Shown here in pieces: positions 1-8,358 of a stretch of 42,408 nucleotides of DNA. A model generated the notes under the pieces. That model was not told where the DNA came from, did not search any database, and saw nothing but the letters and a program-made list of their open reading frames with translations. The DNA lies in assembly GCA_031276175.1 (NCBI GenBank), contig JAISNP010000121.1, positions 1-42,408 on the forward strand, written 5' to 3'. The stretch's first letter is position 1. Every line of letters begins with the position of its first letter. Source of the DNA: Tannerella sp. Its GTDB lineage: Bacteria > Bacteroidota > Bacteroidia > Bacteroidales > Tannerellaceae. A program made the translations under genes and the position numbers.

Positions 1-441
1 GGACTCAATCCCGGCACCATCGGTATACTCCACCTCAAGGCTGACGAAACCCCTGTCGGCCGGTATAAGAACCAGCCGGGTAAAGACGGTATTAATCTCA
101 TCCTTTACACGATTGCGAAGTCGGTTTATGGTGATAAAATCCGGCTGCTCATAACCGGCAAGCCAGATGTAATGAATATCACGCAGCAGTAATTGCTCTA
201 TTTTACGGCATGAGTAGACGTTATTCATGTAAGCGTACAGGATGACCTTAAGCATCATTTCAGGATGACAGGGACATCGTCCTGTTTCCTCGTAGAGTTT
301 CTTGAAATTATCCGAATTAAGGCTGTCAACGATGGCGTTGGCCATGCGAACAGGGGAGTTCTCCGCAATGTCTTTATCCATCCTTTGCGGAAAAAGTACT
401 GTTTGGTTGGGTGCGTAAGGACGAAAATGCAACTTTGACAT
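1..441 (-). CDS. IS1182-family transposase, N-terminal part (runs off the window)
   Basis: Reading the minus strand from the ATG at 441 gives an uninterrupted frame of 147 codons to the window edge. It begins MSKLHFRPYAPNQTVLFPQR. It then has the helical DUF772-type region common to IS1182/IS5-like transposases, with short stretches such as CPCHPEMMLKVILYAYM, YSCRKIEQLL and ITINRLRNR. The DDE catalytic core would lie beyond the left edge, so it cannot be judged whether the gene is intact. The 5' leader (450-525) holds two imperfect hairpins, a usual feature of insertion-sequence leaders. Family assignment is from remembered motifs; presence of a transposase N-terminus is clear. Confidence 0.82.
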   Translation of the reverse strand, partial: MSKLHFRPYAPNQTVLFPQRMDKDIAENSPVRMANAIVDSLNSDNFKKLYEETGRCPCHPEMMLKVILYAYMNNVYSCRKIEQLLLRDIHYIWLAGYEQPDFITINRLRNRVKDEINTVFTRLVLIPADRGFVSLEVEYTDGAGIES

Positions 442-556
442 AATTTTTAAACTGTTCCTGAAGTTACGAAAACTTCGGGGTATAACAAAGCTTGGGCTTG
501 AGAAAGTCCGGGCTTTGTGTAATAAAAAAAGGATGTGACTGTTTTGACACACCCTC
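1..556 (-). mobile_element. Insertion sequence end (IS1182-like), partial
   Basis: The transposase reads leftward, so this is the start-proximal end of the element. Just upstream of the gene, at about 531-556, lies a stretch which read inward starts GAGGGTGTGTCAAAACAG. This resembles terminal inverted repeats of IS1182-like elements I remember from Bacteroidales. The exact boundary and any target duplication cannot be confirmed because the other end is outside the window. The element would sit about 60 bp downstream of the M48 protease stop codon. Confidence 0.6.
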
Positions 557-616
557 TTTCTTCCCGACACCGTCGGTAGTTCTCCCGCAGGCTGCAGCGT
601 GCCCGGCCTGTTCCGG

Positions 617-1399
617 TTATTTTGCGTAGCTGTCTGCTTTTTTGCGTATCCGTTCGGCGCGTTTTTCGCTGTCGGGATGCGAGGCAAACATTTTGCGCAC
701 GGCCGAGGCGCGACTGCTTTGCGAGAGGTCGACGAGTTTGTCCAGCGCATTGGCCATTGCGTAGGGGCCGAAACCGTGGGCAATGCTGATATTGAAGCCG
801 TAGTCGTCGGCGGCGTATTCCTGCTTCTGCGAGAACTGTGCGCCGACGAACGATTGCACGAGGTCTTTCAACTGCGTTTCGGAGAGCGCGTAGACCGCAT
901 TGCTTGCTGCGCCGACTGCGTGGATGGCTGCAGAACTCATGTAGGCCGTCCGTATCGCGTCTTTCGTATCCGTGCCGGCTATATGGCCGATTTCATGCCC
1001 GATGACGGCTACGAGTTCGTCGTCTTCCATCAAATCCATCAGTGCGCTGAATATGCGGATGCTGCCGTCGCCACATGCAAAGGCATTCACGTCGTCCACG
1101 TCGTATACCTTGAAATTAAGCGGAATATTGTTTGCCTCCTTCATGTTTGCCGTCAACCGCGCGAGACGGGCGCCGTATTCGCTCGTTTCGTCGGCTATCG
1201 GGTTGTTTGCATCCATCCATTCCACCGTTTCGCGGCACAGTGCGGCCACGTCTTCGTCGCTCAGGCTGACCGTCGAAACCACGTCCTTCGCTGCTTCTTC
1301 CACTTTTTTCAGATTGATTGTGCGTCCTCCTATCCTGACCTGCGCCTGCAGGGAGGAAATCCCTGCTACAAATGCCATACATAAAATTACTCTGTTCAT
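617..1399 (-). CDS. Secreted M48-family metalloprotease
   Basis: A 260-residue protein starting MNRVILCMAFVAG, with a signal peptide ending near Q18-A19-Q20. The zinc motif HEIGH lies at 135-139 (ligands H135 and H139, catalytic E136). The third ligand is probably E194 in EYAADDYGF, the usual second motif of M48 peptidases. It lacks membrane helices apart from the signal, so it belongs with the periplasmic BepA/LoiP-like single-domain proteins, which in other bacteria act in outer-membrane protein quality control; the substrate here is unknown. An ATG ten codons upstream (1429) overlaps the promoter -7 box at 1427-1434, so the ATG at 1399 is preferred. Confidence 0.9.
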   Translation of the reverse strand: MNRVILCMAFVAGISSLQAQVRIGGRTINLKKVEEAAKDVVSTVSLSDEDVAALCRETVEWMDANNPIADETSEYGARLARLTANMKEANNIPLNFKVYDVDDVNAFACGDGSIRIFSALMDLMEDDELVAVIGHEIGHIAGTDTKDAIRTAYMSSAAIHAVGAASNAVYALSETQLKDLVQSFVGAQFSQKQEYAADDYGFNISIAHGFGPYAMANALDKLVDLSQSSRASAVRKMFASHPDSEKRAERIRKKADSYAK

Positions 1400-1426
1400 T
1401 TTCTTCCTGTTTATATAATATTGCGA

Positions 1427-1458
1427 CAAAAATAGCGCATACGGACGTGGAATACAAA
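1427..1458 (-). promoter_or_regulatory. Promoter for the M48 protease gene
   Basis: On the minus strand there is TTTG at 1458-1455, then 20 bp, then TATTTTTG at 1434-1427. This matches the Bacteroidetes consensus TTTG/N19-20/TAnnTTTG. Transcription would start near 1420, about 20 nt before the ATG at 1399. Confidence 0.65.
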
Positions 1459-1466
1459 TTAAAAAT

Positions 1467-1474
1467 TACCTTTG
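1467..1474 (+). promoter_or_regulatory. -7 promoter element for the HAD-thioesterase gene
   Basis: TACCTTTG fits the Bacteroidetes TAnnTTTG box and lies about 45 bp before the ATG at 1518. No clear TTTG is seen at the -33 position. It is back to back with the M48 promoter. Confidence 0.5.
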
Positions 1475-1517
1475 TTGCCCGACAAGGGAACGATTGAATA
1501 AAAAAGAAGACATTAGA

Positions 1518-2759
1518 ATGAAATATAAACTTTTAGCGCTGGATATAGACGGCACGCTGCTGAACGGGAAAAAGCAGATCAGTCCGCGTACGAAACTCGC
1601 CCTGCTGAAGGTGCAGCAGCTGGGGGTGCGGATTGTGCTGGCATCGGGACGACCGACCTACGGCGTGATGCCCGTCGCCAGAGCGCTGGAAATGGATAAA
1701 TACGGAGGTTTTATCCTTTCGTACAACGGTTGCCAGATATTTAATGTACAAACCGGCGAACAGCTGTTCGAGAAGCGCATCGACCCCCGCATGTTTCCTT
1801 TCCTCGAACGTCTGGCGAAGAAAAGGGAATTCCCCATTTTCACGTATCACCTGAACAAAATTATCACCGATACACCCCTGAACAAACGTGTCCTCGACGA
1901 AGCCGAACTGAACGGGATGGAGGTGGTCGGCGTAGACCGCTTTGCCGAAGCCATCGACTTTTCGCCCTGCAAGTGCATGTTCGTGAGCGAAGACGCACAT
2001 GCGCTCGACGAATTGCGGCAATACCTGAAAAAACATCTGGCCGGCACGATGGATATTTTCCCTTCCGAAGAATATTTCCTCGAAATCGTGCCGCAATCCA
2101 TCGACAAGGCCAATACGTTGAGCGTCCTTGCGGATATATTAAATGTAGACATGAGCGAGATCATCGCCATCGGCGACGGCGTTTGCGACGTGACGATGAT
2201 TCAGATAGCCGGACTTGGCGTAGCGATGGAAAATGCCCGCATATCCGTACGCCGTTGCGCAGACTATGTGACCGGCTCGAACGACAACGACGGCGTCGCC
2301 ACGGTCGTCGAAAACCGCATCCTTGCGAACATCCGCCCTGCGGAAATCCCGCTGGCCGAGCTTAACGCGCGTGCAAAGGATGCGCTGATGGGGCATCTCG
2401 GGATTCAATATACCTACGCCTCCGAAAACCGCATCGAAGCCACCATGCCTGTCGACCGTCGCACGCGCCAGCCCTTCGGCATCCTGCACGGAGGCGCCAC
2501 GCTGGCGCTGGCCGAAACCGTCGCCGGCCTCGGCTCCATGCTCCTCTGCCGCCCCGACGAGGTGATGGTCGGGATGCAGGTCAGCGGCAACCACGTCTCC
2601 TCCGCACACGAAGGCGATACGGTACGCGCCGTAGCATCCATCATCCACAAGGGACGCACGTCGCACGTCTGGGACGTACAGGTATTTACCTCGACGGACA
2701 AACTGATCTCGTCCGTCCGCGTGCTGAACAGCATATTGAAAAAACATGCGGACACATGA
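1518..2759 (+). CDS. Cof-type HAD phosphatase fused to a hotdog (PaaI/YdiI-like) thioesterase
   Basis: A 413-residue cytoplasmic two-domain protein. The N-terminal part (about 1-270) is a Cof-type HAD hydrolase: motif I DIDGT with nucleophile D9 and acid/base D11, the LASGRP motif II, and a late GDGVCD motif. Most Cof proteins have Asn where this one has Cys in that last motif. The C-terminal part (about 275-413) is a hotdog thioesterase with FGILHGGATLALAET, which closely follows the acyl-CoA thioesterase YdiI/MenI signature. The thioesterase half may hydrolyse 1,4-dihydroxy-2-naphthoyl-CoA for menaquinone synthesis; this is inference from family resemblance. A TTG codon in frame at 1494 is possible but the ATG at 1518 begins the conserved domain. 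Confidence 0.88.
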   Translation: MKYKLLALDIDGTLLNGKKQISPRTKLALLKVQQLGVRIVLASGRPTYGVMPVARALEMDKYGGFILSYNGCQIFNVQTGEQLFEKRIDPRMFPFLERLAKKREFPIFTYHLNKIITDTPLNKRVLDEAELNGMEVVGVDRFAEAIDFSPCKCMFVSEDAHALDELRQYLKKHLAGTMDIFPSEEYFLEIVPQSIDKANTLSVLADILNVDMSEIIAIGDGVCDVTMIQIAGLGVAMENARISVRRCADYVTGSNDNDGVATVVENRILANIRPAEIPLAELNARAKDALMGHLGIQYTYASENRIEATMPVDRRTRQPFGILHGGATLALAETVAGLGSMLLCRPDEVMVGMQVSGNHVSSAHEGDTVRAVASIIHKGRTSHVWDVQVFTSTDKLISSVRVLNSILKKHADT

Positions 2760-2790
2760 GCCGGCGCACACGATATTTTATCACTATTTC

Positions 2791-2821
2791 TTGTCGCTTG
2801 ATTGAAAAATCGTTTCCTTTG
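2791..2821 (+). promoter_or_regulatory. Promoter for the peptidase operon
   Basis: TTG at 2791-2793, a 20-bp spacer, and TTCCTTTG at 2814-2821, one base off the TAnnTTTG consensus. It would give a leader of about 75 nt before the ATG at 2903. Confidence 0.5.
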
Positions 2822-2902
2822 CAGAAAATAAACAATCAACCGGCGTCATACAACCGGCACGGCAAAGAAACATACAAAGCACACTTTTGAATTTTAATTT
2901 AT

Positions 2903-5653
2903 ATGAAACGTATCGCAGTATTTATCGTTCTATTTTCCTCGTTCTCGGGGCACGTTTTTTCTCAGAAGAAACCGCTCGACCATACCGTTTACGACTCGTG
3001 GCAGAGCATTTCGGGAGTACAGTTAAGCCACGACGGCAAGTATGCCGTGTACAACATCTCGCCGCAGGAAGGAGACACGGCGCTGATCGTCAAAAACACA
3101 AAAACCCTCGAAGAAACCGTAATCGACAGAGGGATGAACGCCGGAATCACGGAAAACTCCGGATTCGTCGTTTTCAGGATCACGCCCTCGCAAGCCGAGA
3201 AAAAAGCCTCCAAAAAGAAGAAGCGCGACGAACAGCCGCAAGATTCCCTGGGATGGCTAAAGCTGGCAACCGGCGAAGTCTTCAAACAACCGAAAGTAAA
3301 ATCGTTCGGCCTGCCCGAAAAATCGTCGGAATACTTCGTCTTCAGGGCGCCGATGCCCGAAGATACGGCACAGCGGAAAAAGAATGAAAAAGCGGAATGT
3401 CTTGTCATTCTTCATCCCGGAACGTGTAATTACGACACGCTCTTATACGTGGACAATTACACGTTGAGCAAAAACGGGAACTATATTGCATACACTACAA
3501 AATATCCCGCCGGCGATTCGACGTCGGTTCCGGGGATTTACCTGTACGAGCCGGAAACGCGCCGTAAAAACACGCTTATGGAGGGCAAAGGCGCTTACAG
3601 ATTGCAGTCGTTCGACGAGGTAGCCTCACAATTCGCGTTCTTCGCCTCAACGGATACGACCAAAACGGAACCGAAGGTCTATAATCTTTATTACACTCTG
3701 ACCTCCACGCCCGACGTCCGCATAATTGCCGACACCCTGTCCGCTGCAATGCCGGACAACTGGGCTGTCAATATCCACAGGGCGACTTCATTCAGCCGGA
3801 ACGGCAGGAAGCTGTACTTCGGCATTTCGCCGGTAATTGCGCCCAAAGACACGAGCGCGGACGAAAGCGAGCAGGCAAAACTCGACATATGGACATACAT
3901 GGACGATTATCTGCAACCCACGCAACTGAAAAACCTGAACAGGGAATTAAACCGTTCTTATCTATGCGTGTTCGACACGTCGAATCCGAACGGTTTCGTT
4001 CAACTCGCTTCGGAAGACATGGAAGACGTAATCACAACCGATAAGGGAAATGCCGAAAATGCGCTCGGCCTTACAACCAAAGGCTACCGGATAGAATCGC
4101 AATGGACGGGACGGGCAAAAAACGACGTGTATGTCGTCTCGACCGAAACAGGCGAAAAAACGCTTGTGGCAAAAGCGCTGGACGCCCGTCCTTCGATTTC
4201 GACGGCGGGAAATTATATAGCGTGGTTCGACGGCGAAACCGCGCAATGGTATGTCTATTCGGTGAAAGAAAAAACGACCCGCTGTCCGACGGAAAACCTG
4301 ACCGTCGATTTTGCGGACAGAAGTCGCGAAGTGCCCGACAAACCCGGCTCTTTCGGCGCAATGGGCTGGGCGAAAAACGACAAATACTTTTACGTTTACG
4401 ACAAGTTCGATATATGGCAGTTAGACCCGACCGGGAACCGTCCTCCGGAGATGATTACTAAAGGAGCGGGCAGAAAGGAAAATACAATATTCCGCAACAT
4501 CAGGCTCGACCGGGAAACAGAGTACATCGACGACGAAAAGCCGCTGCTGCTGCATGCTTTTGAAAATATTTCAAAAAAAGCAGGATACTACTCGCTGAAG
4601 ATAAGCAGGCAACCCCGGAAGCTGACGATTGAAGACAAAACGTTCGGACAACTCCAAAAAGCCAAAAATGCCGATACGTATGTTTACACGAAAGCAAATT
4701 TCAATACATGCCCCGATTTGTGGACGACTTCCGACAACTGGAAAAAAGAAACACAACTGAGCGCCATTAATCCGCAGATGAAGGATTACCTGTGGGGTAC
4801 GCCCGAACTTGTCGGCTGGAAAAGCAAAGACGGGTACGATTTGCAGGGCATACTGTACAAACCCGAAAACTTCGATCCTGCAAAGAAATATCCGTTACTG
4901 ATTTATTTCTACGAACGTCATTCCGACGATCTTCACAGATATTCCCCGCCTGCGCCGAGCCGTTCGACAATCAACATCCCCTTCTACGTAAGTCGCGGCT
5001 ATGTAGTCTTCACGCCCGATATTCGCTACGTGGACGGCTATCCGGGTCGCAGCGCCTTCAACTCGATTGTTGCGGGAGCGGAAATGCTGATCGAAAAAGG
5101 ATTTATCGACAAAAAGCGTATCGGTATTCAGGGACAGAGCTGGGGCGGTTATCAAACGGCCTATCTCGTTACGCAGACAGACATGTTTGCCGCTGCCGGC
5201 GCAGGCGCTCCGGTGTCGAACATGACAAGCGCTTACGGCGGGATACGGTGGGAAACAGGCCTCAATCGCCAGATGCAGTACGAACGCCAGCAAAGCCGCA
5301 TAGGCAAAACGCTTTGGGACGGACTTGATCTCTACATCGAAAACTCGCCGCTTTTCTTTGTCGACAAAATCAAAACGCCGATACTGATTATGCACAACGA
5401 CAACGACGGCGCCGTGCCATGGTATCAGGGAATAGAATACTTCACGGCATTAAAACGACTGGGCAAAGTCGCTTATTTGCTTCAGTACAACGGCGAAGCG
5501 CACAACCTCGTACATCGCAGAAACACGCGAGACCTCTCGATCCGCCTGCAACAGTTTTTCGACCATTACCTGAAAGGCGACCCGATGCCGGTATGGATGA
5601 AATCCGGCGTCCCCGCAACAAAAAAAGGAAAAACATGGGGGCTGGAGTATTAA
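2903..5653 (+). CDS. Exported S9-family (prolyl oligopeptidase-like) serine peptidase
   Basis: A 916-residue protein with a signal peptide (MKRIAVFIVLFSSFSGHVFSQ, split at about residue 21). A long region (about 30-640) probably forms the beta-propeller gate of S9 peptidases. The C-terminal alpha/beta-hydrolase domain has the nucleophile Ser746 in GQSWGG, Asp835 in DGAVP and His867 in GEAHNL, so the triad is complete. A Lys-rich stretch around 95-110 is a local oddity in the propeller. It would cleave short peptides after export to the periplasm. It is first in a run of four exported peptide hydrolases read in one direction, with a promoter at 2791-2821. Confidence 0.93.
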   Translation: MKRIAVFIVLFSSFSGHVFSQKKPLDHTVYDSWQSISGVQLSHDGKYAVYNISPQEGDTALIVKNTKTLEETVIDRGMNAGITENSGFVVFRITPSQAEKKASKKKKRDEQPQDSLGWLKLATGEVFKQPKVKSFGLPEKSSEYFVFRAPMPEDTAQRKKNEKAECLVILHPGTCNYDTLLYVDNYTLSKNGNYIAYTTKYPAGDSTSVPGIYLYEPETRRKNTLMEGKGAYRLQSFDEVASQFAFFASTDTTKTEPKVYNLYYTLTSTPDVRIIADTLSAAMPDNWAVNIHRATSFSRNGRKLYFGISPVIAPKDTSADESEQAKLDIWTYMDDYLQPTQLKNLNRELNRSYLCVFDTSNPNGFVQLASEDMEDVITTDKGNAENALGLTTKGYRIESQWTGRAKNDVYVVSTETGEKTLVAKALDARPSISTAGNYIAWFDGETAQWYVYSVKEKTTRCPTENLTVDFADRSREVPDKPGSFGAMGWAKNDKYFYVYDKFDIWQLDPTGNRPPEMITKGAGRKENTIFRNIRLDRETEYIDDEKPLLLHAFENISKKAGYYSLKISRQPRKLTIEDKTFGQLQKAKNADTYVYTKANFNTCPDLWTTSDNWKKETQLSAINPQMKDYLWGTPELVGWKSKDGYDLQGILYKPENFDPAKKYPLLIYFYERHSDDLHRYSPPAPSRSTINIPFYVSRGYVVFTPDIRYVDGYPGRSAFNSIVAGAEMLIEKGFIDKKRIGIQGQSWGGYQTAYLVTQTDMFAAAGAGAPVSNMTSAYGGIRWETGLNRQMQYERQQSRIGKTLWDGLDLYIENSPLFFVDKIKTPILIMHNDNDGAVPWYQGIEYFTALKRLGKVAYLLQYNGEAHNLVHRRNTRDLSIRLQQFFDHYLKGDPMPVWMKSGVPATKKGKTWGLEY

Positions 5654-5712
5654 ACCACACGCACACATTATTATTAAGCATATAATCATAGCAAACAAAA
5701 ACAATATTACAA

Positions 5713-7347
5713 ATGAAAACATCAGTATCTGTATTATTCGCATTCTTGCTGGGAATCGTCCCGGCAATCCATGCCCAGACAGGCAACGCATCTTCGGAAA
5801 ACATCAGTGACGAACAACTGCTCCGAACAGGCATCAGGGAACTTTCGGACGATTCGTTCGGCGGACGGAAACCGCTCTCACAACACGAGAGTCCGACGAT
5901 AAACTACATCGCCGACAAATTCAAGACGCTCGGGCTGAAACCCGTCCACGGCAGTTACTTTCAGGAAGTACCCCTGCTGTCGGTAAAAACAAACGTGAAA
6001 GGCAACGCCGTCACACTGAAAGGCAAAAAAGGAACGGCACGGCTCAAAATGATGGACGACATCGTCCTCTGGACGCTACATGCCGAAGAAAAACTGAAAG
6101 TATCGAAAGCCGAACTCGTATTTGTCGGCTTCGGCATCTACGCACCCGAATACGGCTGGAACGACTACGAAGGCATCGACGTGAAAGACAAAATCGTCGT
6201 CATGCTCGTGAACGACCCCGGCTTCTATGACGACAACCTCTTCCGCGGGAAAAACTACATGACCTACTACGGCCGCTGGACTTACAAATACGAAGAAGCA
6301 AGTCGCCGCGGCGCCGCCGGAGCAATCATTATTCACGAAACGAACGCCGCATCCTATCCCTGGAGCGTAGTGCAGAACGGACGCACGAGCGACATCCTCA
6401 GCCTCAACTCGCCCACGGGAAACAGCGAACTCGTCGACCTGCAGGGATGGATCACCGGCGAATCGGCGCAAAAACTCTTCGACATTGCAGGCAAGCCGCT
6501 CGACGAGTCGCTGGAGGCCGCAAAAAAGAAAAATTTCCGCAGCTTCCCGCTCGGCGTGACCGCCACGATCGAAACCGTCAACGACGTACATGTCGCTAAC
6601 TCCCACAACGTCGTTGCCCTCATCCCCGGCTCCGACCTGAAAGACGAATACATCATCTACTCCGCCCACTGGGATCATCTGGGCATAGGTACTCCGGTCG
6701 ACGGCGACAGCATCTACAACGGCGCCGGCGACAATGCCTCCGGCGTATCCGCCCTCTTCGTGATTGCACGCAAGTTCATGCAACTGCCGCAACCGCCGAG
6801 ACGCTCGATACTCTTCATCGCCGTGACCGCCGAAGAATCGGGACTCCTCGGCTCCGAATACTACGCCGCCAACCCGCTCTTCCCGCTCAGTAAGACGGTC
6901 GTCAACTTCAATATGGACGGATACGGCGACAAGCTCCGCACCTCCGAAGTGAGGGCTTCCGGCGGCGGACTCTCCAAAGATATTGACCGCTACGTCGTCG
7001 AAGCGGCCGCCGTGCAGGGCAAACCCGTCACCTTCTCCACAACCAACCCCGGCGGTGGATTCTTCCGCTCCGACCACTTCAACTTCGCCAAGGTAGGCAT
7101 CCCCGTCGTCCTTGCCGGAGGAAGCAAACCGCTCGACCCCAAAGCTGCCGAAGAACATCGCAAACTCTGGGGCGGCAAAAGCACTTATCACCAGCCTTCC
7201 GACGAATACCACGACTGGTGGGATCTCACCGGATCGCTCGAAGACATTTACCTCTACTACGGCATCGGACTGCGCCTGGCCAACGACGGATACTTCCCCA
7301 AATGGGATGACCCCACATACAAAACCGTGCGCGAAGCACAAAAGTAA
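5713..7347 (+). CDS. Exported M28-family metallopeptidase with PA domain
   Basis: A 544-residue protein with a signal peptide ending near HAQ (residues 20-22). Residues about 120-260 look like a PA (protease-associated) insert, with FVGFGIYAPEYGWNDYEG and a RRGAAGAIIIH stretch. The catalytic domain has the two-zinc M28 ligand set: H319 (AHWDH), D340 (GAGDNASG), catalytic E374 and ligand E375 (AEESG), D402 (NMDG) and H493 (YHQPSD). It is a probable aminopeptidase of the periplasm. The gene follows the S9 gene by 59 bp and precedes the asparaginase gene by 12 bp, which supports one operon. Confidence 0.93.
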   Translation: MKTSVSVLFAFLLGIVPAIHAQTGNASSENISDEQLLRTGIRELSDDSFGGRKPLSQHESPTINYIADKFKTLGLKPVHGSYFQEVPLLSVKTNVKGNAVTLKGKKGTARLKMMDDIVLWTLHAEEKLKVSKAELVFVGFGIYAPEYGWNDYEGIDVKDKIVVMLVNDPGFYDDNLFRGKNYMTYYGRWTYKYEEASRRGAAGAIIIHETNAASYPWSVVQNGRTSDILSLNSPTGNSELVDLQGWITGESAQKLFDIAGKPLDESLEAAKKKNFRSFPLGVTATIETVNDVHVANSHNVVALIPGSDLKDEYIIYSAHWDHLGIGTPVDGDSIYNGAGDNASGVSALFVIARKFMQLPQPPRRSILFIAVTAEESGLLGSEYYAANPLFPLSKTVVNFNMDGYGDKLRTSEVRASGGGLSKDIDRYVVEAAAVQGKPVTFSTTNPGGGFFRSDHFNFAKVGIPVVLAGGSKPLDPKAAEEHRKLWGGKSTYHQPSDEYHDWWDLTGSLEDIYLYYGIGLRLANDGYFPKWDDPTYKTVREAQK

Positions 7348-7359
7348 AAACAGGGACAC

Positions 7360-8352
7360 ATGACAAAAAAACTCCATATCCTCCTCGCAATGTGTGTCTG
7401 CACACTTATAAACACCGCAGCCCAGCAACGCGAATATGCCATCGCCGTACACGGAGGCGCCGGCGTGATGGCCGGGCTGGAAAACGATCGTGCAAGGGCC
7501 GAGGCATATTATTCGGCGCTCGACACGGCGCTTACCATCGGCAACGACATACTCTCGACCGGAGGACACGGCGAAGAAGCCGTGATGGCCGTCATCAGCT
7601 ACTTTGAAGACAATCCGCTCTTCAACGCCGGCAGGGGAGCAACGGTCACGGCCGAAGGCGCCTTCGAACTCGACGCCGCCATCATGCTCGGCCGCGACCT
7701 CGCCGCAGGAGCCGTCGCCGGAGTGAAGACCGTCAGGCATCCCATCCGCGCCGCATACGCCGTGATGACCGCCTCCCCCCACGTGATGCTGTCCGGCAAC
7801 GGAGCCGAACGTTTCGCCGCCGGACAGGGACTTGAAATCGTAGACAACATGTTCTTTGCCACACCGCGCACCATGCGGTGGGTCGAACAGTTCAAACTCG
7901 AAAGCGGAAAGAACGGCACCGTAGGATGCGTCGTGCGCGACACGCACGGCAACCTCGTCGCCGGCACAAGCACCGGAGGAATGCTCGGAAAAAACTGGGG
8001 ACGCATCGGCGACACGCCCGTCATCGGCGCCGGAACCTATGCCGACAACGCCGCCTGCGCCGTATCCTGCACCGGACACGGCGAGTACTTCATCCGCCAC
8101 GCCGTAGCATACAACCTCTGCGCACGATACAAACATCTCGGTGAAACGGTCGAAGAAGCCGCCGACTTCATCATCCGTCGCGAACTCAACGCCGAAGAAG
8201 GCAACGGCGGACTGATCGCCGTCGACAAAAACGGACACATCGCCATGCCCTTCAACAGCGGAGGCATGTTCCGAGGCTTTATCTACAAAGAAAAAGGCGC
8301 ATCCGCCATCGTCAAAGAAACAGGAATCGGAAAGGAAATGAAAAAACACTGA
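7360..8352 (+). CDS. Exported Ntn-type asparaginase / isoaspartyl peptidase
   Basis: A 330-residue protein of the plant-type asparaginase family (Ntn hydrolases). The N-terminus MTKKLHILLAMCVCTLINTA is a signal peptide, so the enzyme acts outside the cytoplasm. The family start AVHGGAGVM is present. The precursor is expected to cleave itself before Thr187 in the NGTVGCV motif, which then serves as nucleophile. The following STGG, GRIGD and GAGTYAD segments form the usual active site. The enzymes remove isoaspartyl residues from peptides or hydrolyse asparagine. It lies between two M28 peptidase genes with 12-bp and 6-bp gaps, so a role in clearing isoaspartyl dipeptides left by the peptidases is likely (inference). 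Confidence 0.92.
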   Translation: MTKKLHILLAMCVCTLINTAAQQREYAIAVHGGAGVMAGLENDRARAEAYYSALDTALTIGNDILSTGGHGEEAVMAVISYFEDNPLFNAGRGATVTAEGAFELDAAIMLGRDLAAGAVAGVKTVRHPIRAAYAVMTASPHVMLSGNGAERFAAGQGLEIVDNMFFATPRTMRWVEQFKLESGKNGTVGCVVRDTHGNLVAGTSTGGMLGKNWGRIGDTPVIGAGTYADNAACAVSCTGHGEYFIRHAVAYNLCARYKHLGETVEEAADFIIRRELNAEEGNGGLIAVDKNGHIAMPFNSGGMFRGFIYKEKGASAIVKETGIGKEMKKH

Positions 8353-8358
8353 CCCGTC

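Noticed and set aside
1400-1429. A start ten codons upstream for the M48 protease.
   Set aside because: It overlaps the -7 promoter box, and the shorter form begins with a standard signal peptide.
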